Assembly (NCBI RefSeq): GCF_963678635.1
Contig: NC_087068.1
Coordinates: 16,868,027-16,932,026, forward strand
Source of the DNA: Symsagittifera roscoffensis
Lineage: Eukaryota > Xenacoelomorpha > Acoela > Convolutidae
Length of the DNA stretch: 64,000 nt
Direction of reading: 5' to 3'
Shown here: positions 34,198 through 44,400 of the stretch, in pieces
Numbering within the stretch: the stretch's first letter is position 1
Layout: each line of letters opens with the position of its first letter
The notes under the pieces: generated by a model
The model's database searches: none
What the model was told of the DNA's origin: nothing
What the model saw: only the letters and a program-made list of their open reading frames with translations
Program-made: the position numbers and the translations under genes

Positions 34198-34575
<378 letters not shown>

Positions 34576-34618
34576 GAAGCTTCTTAGCCAGCTGCTCTCC
34601 TAGCTGCAGCACCAAAAC

Positions 34619-34634
34619 GGCCTTTTTAAAGGCC
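34619..34634 (+). terminator. Histone 3' stem-loop (H4)
   Basis: GGCCTTTTTAAAGGCC followed by ACCAA, 43 nt after the H4 stop. Confidence 0.92.
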
Positions 34635-34736
34635 ACCAACTATCTCAGTTCTTAAGTCAAGCTCTGATAGAGCTCTAACAAGCTCAACTGGTTAGTCTAG
34701 AGCTTTCGACGTATCTAAACCAACTTAAAATGATAG

Positions 34737-34755
34737 CTCGATTCTGATTGGCTCT
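34737..34755 (+). promoter_or_regulatory. H2A promoter CCAAT box (inverted)
   Basis: GATTCTGATTGGCTCTCCC, about 120 nt upstream of the H2A start codon. Confidence 0.5.
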
Positions 34756-34865
34756 CCCATCTTGGTGGCTGATTTGAATTTAGTACCCTAAGACAGGGAG
34801 CCAAATTGTGGTAAAGTCAATCGTCAATCTACAGCTTCTACCACAACAACTACAACTACAACCAG

Positions 34866-34991
34866 ATGTCAGGCAAAGGAGGAAAATCGAAGAGCGGCAA
34901 AGTTGGAGCCAAGGCCAAGACCCGATCAAGCCGAGCTGGACTGCACTTCCCAGTTGGACGAATCCACCGATTCATCCGCAAGGGCAACTAA
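34866..34991 (+). pseudogene. Histone H2A, 5' portion (split gene)
   Basis: Starts [20 protein letters not shown] and continues [20 protein letters not shown], then N and the first two bases of the Tyr codon at 34989-34990. R sequence supplies an A that by chance makes TAA, so a 42-codon ORF ends right at the junction. The missing remainder is at 31374-31649 on the other edge of the block. Its promoter region looks intact, so a truncated H2A tail peptide could be transcribed, though without a stem-loop. Confidence 0.93.
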
Positions 34992-35146
34992 GCAAAAGAA
35001 ACCTGAGTCACTTTTTAAACGGATACGTAGCACTATTATTTGAAGAAATGTTAAACATGGAATATTTTGTGAATATTCTTATTTGAAAACGGCTGAAAAT
35101 TGAAGTAATTTTGAAATTTTTGTGCTGAATTAACTTCAGTCGTGAG

Positions 35147-35453
35147 CAGGGGCGGATCTAGGATTTTCTCGGGGGGGGGGGGGGGAGTTTCAAAAGTATT
35201 TCGAAATTTTATCACCATTTTTTTAGGTCGATCAAGATCCAATTGATTTGCCGAGCTCTCACAAATTGCGTTGTTTAGGCGCGCGCTTCCCCCTAATTTG
35301 GAGTAGATATTGGCGCCAAAATTATTTAGGTCCGTCAGCCAAAAATGGAGTTCTTAAAATAGTACAGAGGGGGCCCTTTTGGTCGGCAGGGGGTCGAATC
35401 TCTAACGGAAAGGCGCGTCCCCGCCTCCCCCCCCCCCCGTATATCCGCTGATG
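35147..35453 (+). mobile_element. hAT-type MITE (R copy B, second)
   Basis: CAGGGGCGGATCTAGG start, a run of about 15 G, end ATATCCGCTGATG. A perfect 8-bp duplication GTCGTGAG at 35139-35146 and 35454-35461. Confidence 0.88.
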
Positions 35454-35475
35454 GTCGTGAGATGTATTACGAAAT

Positions 35476-35730
35476 GTGCATCTATACCACCAATCGGCAG
35501 TTGAAATTGAAATAACCCAAAACGAATTGCCAAGAATGCCGGTCGCAGCGCGGGGAAAAAAGATGAAGACGACGTGTGAGAAATGTGGACGATCTTTGAT
35601 GACAAGGCAATCTCTTATTAGCCACCAGAGTTATGCTGCTTATTGTGAAAAACAACAAAAAAAACAAGACGAAGAGCAGAAAAATTTAATTTGGAAATAC
35701 AAAAAAATTAATAAGTCTTTAGAAATTTGA
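35476..35730 (+). CDS. Small zinc-knuckle ORF inside R
   Basis: 84 codons. The centre reads KTTCEKCGRSLMTRQSLISH, then QSYAAYCEKQQKK: a C-x2-C...H...C arrangement like a C2HC/C2H2 finger with a basic, Gln-rich tail. Two arguments that it was once coding: composition, and the mostly synonymous-looking similarity with copy A despite an indel there. It could be the last exon of whatever gene R once carried. Not recognised beyond that. Confidence 0.35.
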   Translation: MHLYHQSAVEIEITQNELPRMPVAARGKKMKTTCEKCGRSLMTRQSLISHQSYAAYCEKQQKKQDEEQKNLIWKYKKINKSLEI

Positions 35731-36025
35731 CAGATCTCATTTTTTCTAAGTTAATTATAAATTAACAGCAGTTTTAGTGAAAATATGGATCAAACGTAGC
35801 GGCAAAGTCTCCACCGTCAAATCATTTTGTTTTGCAAATTTTTCTTTGTTTAGGTTCTTACTGTTTGTTAACTTTTATAGACATTTTGTAAGAAATCAAT
35901 TTCTCTGTTTTTTTGTTGGTTTTGATTGATTTTTTTCATAAATTTATAGTTTTTTCTTCAACGTAAGAAAAAATGGTTCTTGATCACCACAAAAATTGCC
36001 AATTTTTTTAAATTGTGGTCTGAAC

Positions 36026-36250
36026 CAGGGGTGGATCCAGGACTTTCTCGAGGGGGGGGGGGGGGTTTGGTTTTTCAAAAAAAAGTTACGAAAATTTTAT
36101 CCACCTTTTTTATAAAGTCGACAAAATTGATTTTCCGAGCTCTTCCACAGCACTAAAATAACCCTGTTTTGGTAAAATTTTCTGCGCCGCAGACGAAATT
36201 TTGAGAAACAGGCCAAAAAAGCGTTTTTAGTCACTTTGGAAAATTTTGAC
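36026..36250 (+). mobile_element. Truncated hAT-like MITE (copy B)
   Basis: Counterpart of 21639-21850: CAGGGGTGGATCCAGGACTT, G run, GTCGACAAAATTGATTTTCC. No right end. Confidence 0.55.
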
Positions 36251-36669
36251 AAAGCAATCGCGACAAAGCTTAGACTCCAATAAAAAATTCAAGAAATTGA
36301 CTCTGTGTTAATACAAACTGTTCTGAACGTTTCCGTTTTTCAAAATTATAAACTTAAAATAGTTGAAACATTTATTGGCCCATATTTAATGTTTTACAGC
36401 TAATTTGGTAGTCCTATATTGAAGAAAAAAACACCGAAAAGTAGTATTTTAATAAAAATCAAAACTAATTTTGACAACTATTTTATAGGTCGGCCAAATT
36501 TGATTTCGAAGCTGAACCAAAACACAAAAAAATCCTATTTGGGACATTTTTTGGAATGTTGTGAGAAAAAAGCGTGTTTTCAAAATCAGTTTTTCGTGCC
36601 GTTGAAGGCACCTCTTGAGTTTTGGAGTCAAATCCCGCTTCGGTCACGGTTGAACGGGTTCCATTGGGT

Positions 36670-36776
36670 AGGGCGACAATTCGTAACAGGCGACAATTCG
36701 TAACAGGCGACAATTCGTAACAGGTGTCAATTCGTAACAGGCGACAATTCGTAACAGGCGGCAATTCCTATTGGCA
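36670..36776 (+). repeat. 17-bp tandem repeat at R unit end (copy B)
   Basis: About six copies of GCGACAATTCGTAACAG with minor variants (GTGTCAATTCG, GCGGCAATTCC). Marks the end of R. Confidence 0.85.
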
Positions 36777-37392
36777 AGTAGTTCCATTGTCATCCGCATC
36801 CCAAGGTGGGACCGGCTGCGGCAAATTGAATGAAATCTATCCCCACGGAAAACGGGCCCACGGGTGAATGGTGAGAGTTGGCCCAGGGGCTAATAAAAAA
36901 AGGCACCTCATCAAAAAATTTTATGGCTTGTAAAAGAATCATTTCATCAATTAAATTTCAAAAAACACAAACACGTTAATTGAGAATAAGCAGTGAGAGA
37001 AATAAGAATATACAAAAAACAGTGACTAATTCATAGTGAGGATACAAAATAAAAAAACATCATCCGAAAATCTTGAGTTTTGCCAGTTCAGCTCAAATGA
37101 AATTCAGTAAAATATCTTCAGTTAAAAAATTGGCACTTATTTTATTGACACATTTCAATAAACAGCAAATCAGAGTTCAAAAACAAAACTATCTTATCAA
37201 GTTTTGGGTAGTATAACAGAAAATACCCCAATTCATAACATGTCTAGACAACAATGCATCGTCAATTCGGTAAATATCTATTTTTGTATGCAAAAAGTAT
37301 CAAAGCTTACAAGTTTTCAGTTTGTTTAAACCATCTAACTAACTTGCTAACTGAGTTTTTATTACCAAAATAACACACACACAAATCTATTT
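36777..37392. other. Spacer and 3' flank of the receptor gene
   Basis: No ORF of interest. TTTATT at 37358-37363 is a minus-strand AATAAA, 30-35 nt downstream of the receptor stop codon, and is the probable poly(A) signal. Confidence 0.55.
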
Positions 37393-38487
37393 CTAGACGT
37401 CGATATCTTGACTAGTTGAGTCATCTTCGGGAATCGGTGCTTCCGAGGTCAGTTGATTAGGGGTGCTCGGACTAGAATAACAACCGCTATCCTCGGAAAC
37501 TTGTTTGTGATACTTGATATCCGAGTAAACATGCAAATCAACCGCAAACTGAACTGTATTCAAGCTATATGCACTTTTACTTTCACGGTGTTTTGTCGGT
37601 TTTTCTGGAATATCATTTTCAATTTTTTCATAAGTATTTTCTTCGTTTTCATCTTTTTGTGAGTCATTCACAGCTAAACTCACCCTTTTTCTTTCACCAG
37701 TTTCGTGACTCTTTCCTTCTATCGGGCCTTTAGGGTCAATTATATCTTGCTCACATTTGCTAAGTCGGTGATTCTTACTCAAAGCTCCAAGATTTATGTA
37801 CATGGAGGAAGGTCTTAGTAACTGGGACTCGCTTTTCGGCTTTGCTTTCGACCACTCCATCGCGCTTTCCAAGTTCACATATCGCGAATTACGTTTCGAT
37901 TCCGTTGTAGGTTCGTCCGGCTGCGAATCATTGGCGCGTACCATTGGGGAATCGTAAAGTGGATTCGTGAACGACTGGTTTGCAAGTCGTGGCATGTGCA
38001 TAGGCATGTTCAAATTTTGGATTCGTCGATTTAAGTGACTGTCGAACGACTTGCTTCGCCCGATCGCCGAGTCCGGAGCCGAACTCTGATGACGCAATCC
38101 GAAATGATTTGGTGGGCGAACTGCTGTCATGCTAGTTTGTCGTTTCAGTTCTCGAATTCCGTTTAAAATTTCCTCGGTGGTTAATTCGCTGTCATCGGTT
38201 TCCAGTCTCGGCCGAGTCGGGTTTTCGCTAGTCTGGTGACTCGCGGGACTCCTGGATGTTGGGTTCTGCTGGAAGATTTGCTTTCGACTCGGGAATATTT
38301 CGGTGTAGTATAACAAATAAACTAGGGGTTTAATCAGGGCGCAGTTTACATACGGAAGGAGACGTAACATTATTTGCATGGATGGGGAGGGGGGATAGTT
38401 GAGAAGGTCCATGAAGATGTCAATCATGGTGCTTGAGACACTTAAGGCAAGAGAGAGCATACCGATGACTATAATTGTGTGGTAGAA
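37393..38487 (-). CDS. Receptor gene exon 5: TM6, TM7 and long cytoplasmic tail
   Basis: Begins after a strong acceptor (CTTTTTGTTTCAG) and runs 364 codons to the stop. TM6 is about FYHTIIVIGMLSLALSVSS; TM7 is LLPYVNCALIKPLVYLLYY. The CWxP motif of TM6 is absent, and NPxxY reads KPLVY. The tail of about 290 residues is hydrophilic and Ser/Pro-rich, with tyrosine motifs RYVNLE, MYINLG, TYEKIE and VYSDIKY. YVNL and YINL fit the pYxN consensus for the Grb2 SH2 domain. A short loop-like EIFPSRKQIFQQ follows TM7 where helix 8 would be. Confidence 0.85.
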   Translation of the reverse strand, partial: FYHTIIVIGMLSLALSVSSTMIDIFMDLLNYPPSPSMQIMLRLLPYVNCALIKPLVYLLYYTEIFPSRKQIFQQNPTSRSPASHQTSENPTRPRLETDDSELTTEEILNGIRELKRQTSMTAVRPPNHFGLRHQSSAPDSAIGRSKSFDSHLNRRIQNLNMPMHMPRLANQSFTNPLYDSPMVRANDSQPDEPTTESKRNSRYVNLESAMEWSKAKPKSESQLLRPSSMYINLGALSKNHRLSKCEQDIIDPKGPIEGKSHETGERKRVSLAVNDSQKDENEENTYEKIENDIPEKPTKHRESKSAYSLNTVQFAVDLHVYSDIKYHKQVSEDSGCYSSPSTPNQLTSEAPIPEDDSTSQDIDV

Positions 38488-41400
38488 CTGAAACAAAAAG
38501 GAGAACTAAATTACAACAACTTAATCAAGAAAACTCAAGAAAAAATCTATTATTTAGAAAATTTTGCCCGAAACTCGCAAAAGCCGACTCAATTATTTTC
38601 ACTCGTAGTACTGGTAAAATTATTCGGCTATCTTGGAAGAACTACTAGAATCTAAACTACCTTTGCATCCGCGACAGTGAACTCGTTTCTGAACCTGTGT
38701 GCTCTGAACTCAACAATAGGTAGAGTGAATCTGGCACATATGACGACCACTAGACAGGGGAGGAATTGACAGATGATCAGGTCACTCAAACTGAACGCGG
38801 CTAATTCAGTGAAGTCCAGCACAGAGTCTGAAACAGAACACAGTTTTCATTATTTGTTACGGTTAAGTGGAGATACCACCCATGTAATTTGCATCTATCT
38901 TTCAAAAATGAATCATAACGTCTATGATTCACTCATGATTAATTAAGAGAAATCATCAATGCAATTTACATCCGTGTTTGGTTCGTAGAACGTAATGCGA
39001 CGACTCGCAACAACAGGCATCTCGCAATAAAAGACAACTCGCAGTATACTCATCTGGATGAACAACTTTAAACTAGTACTGTAACATAAATGTTTCAACG
39101 ATGCCAAATATTGAAAATTTTCGGATACATTCCTGAATTGCAATGCAACTTCAACCCGGACTTTTCCGACTCCAAGAGGTCGAGCGGCTATTCGAGACGT
39201 TCAAAATGATCTGTGTTTCATGCTTAAGAGAGGATAAAAAACAAAAATGTCATTGTTTTATGATTTGGGGCAAGTGATTTGCCTCACAATCAAGAGTGCG
39301 GTTATTCGAGGCCTGCAATGATCAATGCTAGTGAACAATCTTACCCCTTTCTTGAAAAGTGGAATTGCTAAGCAGATCTGGTAAAACTTGCAAAGGCATG
39401 AAATATTCCCTTTTGAAACTATAGCTCTTTTAAAATTATACACCGAATTGACTCATTTCTTTCAATTTTGTAAATGTTCGAGTTGAAAAAGAAGCTAGAT
39501 TTGTTTACAAATAAAAAAAGGTGGCGCCTGCATTAGTTGACAGTTGCATGCAGTTGTGATAGATAACTAATCTTTTAGATGGACTAAAAATGTTGTCCAT
39601 CTGAACTCAACTCAAATCACAGGCCTGAATCGGATCAAATAAACATCTGACTTCGAATCCATCCTTAGGTTGTCCCTGGGAAGTCAAACTGAGACTCATG
39701 ACTGAACAAACTAAGAAGTGGTATTTGAGAAGGGGGAGTGTAACAGTGCATATAGTGTAACAGTCTGCTGCTCTTCTGAGATAGTGAGTCATTCATTACA
39801 GTTATAGCATACAACGCTCTGCAGGATTTTTATCAAATTCAGTTTTATTATAGAGCAAAGACTGTGACTCGACGCAAGGATTCGACCCCCTGCCGACCCA
39901 AAGGATCTCCCATGTTGTACTATTTTGAGATAACCCTTTTTGGCTGACGGCACCTATTATCTTAATTAGGGCGCTTTTGGCGCCAATATTTACTATTAAC
40001 TAATGTTGAGTGGGAGGCGCGCGCCGAAAAAACGCTTTTTTTTCAACAATCGATTTCCAAAAAGGTCCTAAAAAAATTTTTTGGACTGTTTTTTCAAAAT
40101 TTAGCCTGGGTTGCAGAAAATTTGGCCAAAAAAGTGTCTTTATTGCTTTGGAAGAGCTCAAAAAATCAATCTGGTCGAGCTAAAAAAAGGTCGAGAAAAC
40201 TTTAGACAATTTTTGAGAATCCACCTCGAGAAAATCCTAGACCCGCCCCTGACTTGACGACTTACAATTCTCATAATAAGAATAAATCTTTGTGCAAAAA
40301 TTACGCAATCATGGAATTGATGTTTGATTATTTGAGAATTTTGGTCTTTCAGAAAAACTGCTTGTGAACTTTCAATAATTTCATTAATTGATTATAAAAT
40401 AAACAAATAAATATTCCAGCAAAATTCATATTAAGCACCATTAGTTCGGAAGTATGGAAGTAAAGTAGACAAAATTTCTTAACATTCAAATTTTTCCTAA
40501 TGGTTTTTTAATTAGTGAGGCTTTGGAATTAGTTAAAACAACTGAAATAAAATAAATGCGACGGGAAAACTTAGAGAGCAAATTCAAAATCCAAGGTCAG
40601 TACTATGTGTCAAATAGTCTAATTTCAAAAAATTAGATTAGTTTTTTCGAAACTGTGTTAAGCTTTTTGCAATGGCTCAAAAACTACAACAAAGTTGACG
40701 CCTTATGAGTTTTCTTTAAGGCACTTTAAATCGAGTGAAAAAACACCAGCCACCGTAGTACCAAAAAGAGGTATTCATTATAATTGATCATAGTTCAGAC
40801 AGAGAAAAAACTTTAAATTGAATGTAATCGACAATAATCTCTTATTTTGCCGACATATTGTCACACCAAAAGTAATTTTTAATTATATCCTATATATCCT
40901 AATTATGTTTTTAACTATGGGTTGTTAATTTTTTGTCACTAAGAAAACCACCAATAAGATCAGATGTCTCGTCACACTTTGGTTCATCTGAACACAAAGT
41001 TTTACCACGAAACAAAAAATTCATAGAGACCCGTAGTAGTTGAGTTACATCATGAAACTAACACAATGTGCTGATATTTTGGTGTTTATTGAAATCAAAA
41101 TGCACATCATCAAAACAATTGTAAATGAAAAGAAGTGAAAAAAAAACATTACAAACTTGAATTGATTTGAACACTGCTAAGACGTGTATCACGTTTTTCA
41201 CACAAACCAACGTATATTATAATCGATTAAAATAGATTTATTGTGCATAACAAACAAATTGGAAATTAGGATAAAAATATTCGGTTATAATCAAATTTGA
41301 TCGATTATAATTGTATCAAAAAATTGATGAATAAATAATCGATTGAAATGTTTTATAATTTATTATAACTTGTTTTTAAAGAGAGAGATTATAAAAATTT

Positions 41401-44400
41401 ATTAAATAATTATATTAGATTTTTTCTCAATTTTTTCAAGCTTGGTACGAAAATCATAACATAATCAATTATTAACGCTCAAAACTGGATGCGGGATGCA
41501 ATTGGAAAAACGGTAAATAGTTGAAGTTTTTTTTTTCGATTTTTTTTTCAAACTTCAAATTTTGCGAACAAAAAAATAAATCATGTATTATAAATCACAG
41601 CCCTTTGAATTTCAGGAATCAATTAATTTCGAAAATATTTTGTAAAATTAAACCAATTACAGACAACTGGATCAACAGGTAGTTTTTGAAATTCCGTTCA
41701 AAATTCTGAAGCATAAAACCCATTTTTAAAACTTATTGTTATATTTTGTTTTACACAATATCCAATTTCGTAATTGACCAATCTAATCTAAATTCCTGAA
41801 GAAAAGTAAATTTGAATTGAACTTGAAAGCAAAAATCGAAAACCACGAAAAAAATTTAAATTAAATTAAATAAATTTTAGGGTGAAAAACCTTCAATTTT
41901 TCTTTAAAAAAACAAGAAAATGTATTTAGATAGTATTTAAAATCATCCATTTTTGTTCAACAAAATCGAAAGTTGTTCAAGAAGTTTTTATGGTTTTATA
42001 AAGTAATATGGGGAGCTCAAAAAATAGTTGAGAGGAGCAAAATACCAGATCCTATCCTGGTAATAAATTAAAAAGACAGAAGCAAAGCCGGATTTCGCAA
42101 GCACAGCGAATAAAAAAAATCGCATAACAAAACAGCTAAAAAAAAATAAGTAAAAAAAAAGCTTTGCAAAAAAAATCTGCTCTCGTCATTCGAACTCACG
42201 GCCGGCAGATTTACAGATTATTATTTTCGTAACTGTGCTATAGCAGCTAAATATTGGACCAAGTTAACATCCCCCCCCACAAAAAAAATCGTTTGGGGGG
42301 AGAGGATGTTAACTTGGTTCTAAGTTACAGATTTTCAGCCAATCAGAACCGAGCATTTTACATGAAGCGCTTGGCAAATTGAATGCGAATTATTTGCTGG
42401 GGTGGAAGATCTTAACTTGGTCTTAATATTAATCAAACACAACCAACGAACAAAGCGGATAAACCGCACGCTTATAAAATACCATACAGAATCAGAATTA
42501 AAGCAGTACACATATACTAAAAATGAGCACTTTTGTTGAGCACTACTCAATGCAAGTTAGTTTGGAAAAGATTAACTGATAAAACGAGACTGCTCGTATC
42601 AGGGCGAGGCCCTGAATGTTCAGACTGCCTTTTAAAGTCTATGGAGCAGTAATATCATGAAAAATTCAAAGTAAAAAAAAATATTTTTTTAATTTGACAT
42701 TTGACAAAAACCCACCACGAGCACAAATATTCCGTTAATTTCGTTAAGAAAGTCGGAACAATAACACAAGTAATTGCTTGTGTAATTAACTTGGGGCCAA
42801 TATTAAAATCACTTCACGAACTCAATAAAAACAGTTTTAGTGCTGTATTATGAAGACACGGTTAAAGCGGTAAATTAGTCTGATTAAAAGCGGTGAATTA
42901 TGACCGATAAAGCTACTGGGAAAAACTGAATGAGTAAAAATTTGAGTCTACAAAATTTCATAAATGACGCACGCCAATTATGAGTCTACATAATTGCTAA
43001 GTGACGCAAGCCAATTATGACGCAGTAGCAGTTCCATCGCTACAGATCCGAGACACATTGAAGCTAAAGTGCTATTTGTAAAATAATAGTCTGTATTAAT
43101 ATCCTGAGCATTGGTTGTACTTAATAGCTGTTTAATGATCAAAATGAGCACTTTAAAAATTAACACACTTTGACGCAACAATATTTGCGTCACAACAATA
43201 TTTGCGACTTACGTTGGAAAAAAGAGAGTTTAGCTTGTGTAAAAACTCCGACCAGTTCACATTATCAATTCAGGATTCATTAGCGCCTTGTTTTTTTATA
43301 CTTTTTAAGTAATCAAGATGCACCGTCATCACCATTTTAGTTGCAATTTTTTAGGCGAAGATGGCGCAACTTTTAAAAGAAATCGAATCGATTAGAAAAA
43401 AAAGTTAGCTCACTTGAAAGTGTGCACTGCGCGAAAGGAGTGTTGTCTCTCAAAACACAATCAGTGTGTGACGTCACAGACATAGCAGCCGCCATCCTGC
43501 CCAGCGAGAGAAAGAACAAACACATAGTCACACCGCACACACTGCCCCCACCCACAACTGATGATGAGGTGGAGGAGGGGGAGAGATGGTCGGGGGAGGG
43601 CGGAAGGAGTCCGCCCCCGCCTAAGATTCGGTCCACTTTGTGTTTACCCGTAGCGCTGGCCCATCTGAAAAAAAATATGATTTTTAAAAATTTTGTTCTA
43701 GAAAAATAACTTCGGTCTCTTGTGATTCAAAACAATTGGAACCACGAGAAGGCCACCCGGACCTAAACTCACTGTGCTAAAGGCATTGCTTTAGCTTGGA
43801 TTTTACAAATCTTGTTTAAATTGAATTTATATATTCAACAAAAAAGTGCTGCACTGCAAGGAAAAAGTTTCCTGAATTTACTGTCGAATTTACTGATTGA
43901 TGATCCTTTATTAATATAATTCGCAAAAGATGACCTTTTATTTTTAGAAAACTTGTAACAACTGAAGGTTTTTTTCATCGCATCAGAATACTCGTCATAT
44001 AAACCAAACTTTGAAAAATTAAGATCTGAGCTGAATAGGTGACTCACTGTTGTACGAACAACACCATCAGTGCCACGTTTGAAAACGCATTAGCTCCAAT
44101 CAGAGCCCCCCTCACAGAATAGCAAGCGAACTCCCCCATCTTCCAATTGTCATACGAGTCAGATTGGGTCAGCATGTCTACTGAGTAGTGCAGTGAGAGG
44201 TAGACGAGGTCGCCAAGAGATACGAGAGCTAGGAGGCAGTTTCGCGAGTGGTGTCTTTGGACTATCCCTCCGAGAACAATCACCAGGTTGGCTGAACAAG
44301 CAGAAATCAAAGATAAAATTAGTCACAAGTCACAAGGAGCTATGAAGATGGAAAACCTATGATTTCATGTCTCTTTGTAGTAATATAATAAATTGTTTCA

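Noticed and set aside
38943-39143. Minus-strand ORF (SLKLFIQMSILRVVFYCEM...) as a receptor exon
   Set aside because: It looks membrane-like and ends at a GTAAAT donor, but its phase does not fit exon 4, which would hit a stop.
43373-43709. Pro/Gly-rich ORFs on both strands in the GC-rich island
   Set aside because: Both strands are open because of composition; repeats of CCACC/GGAGG give no domain, and the region lies in an intron.
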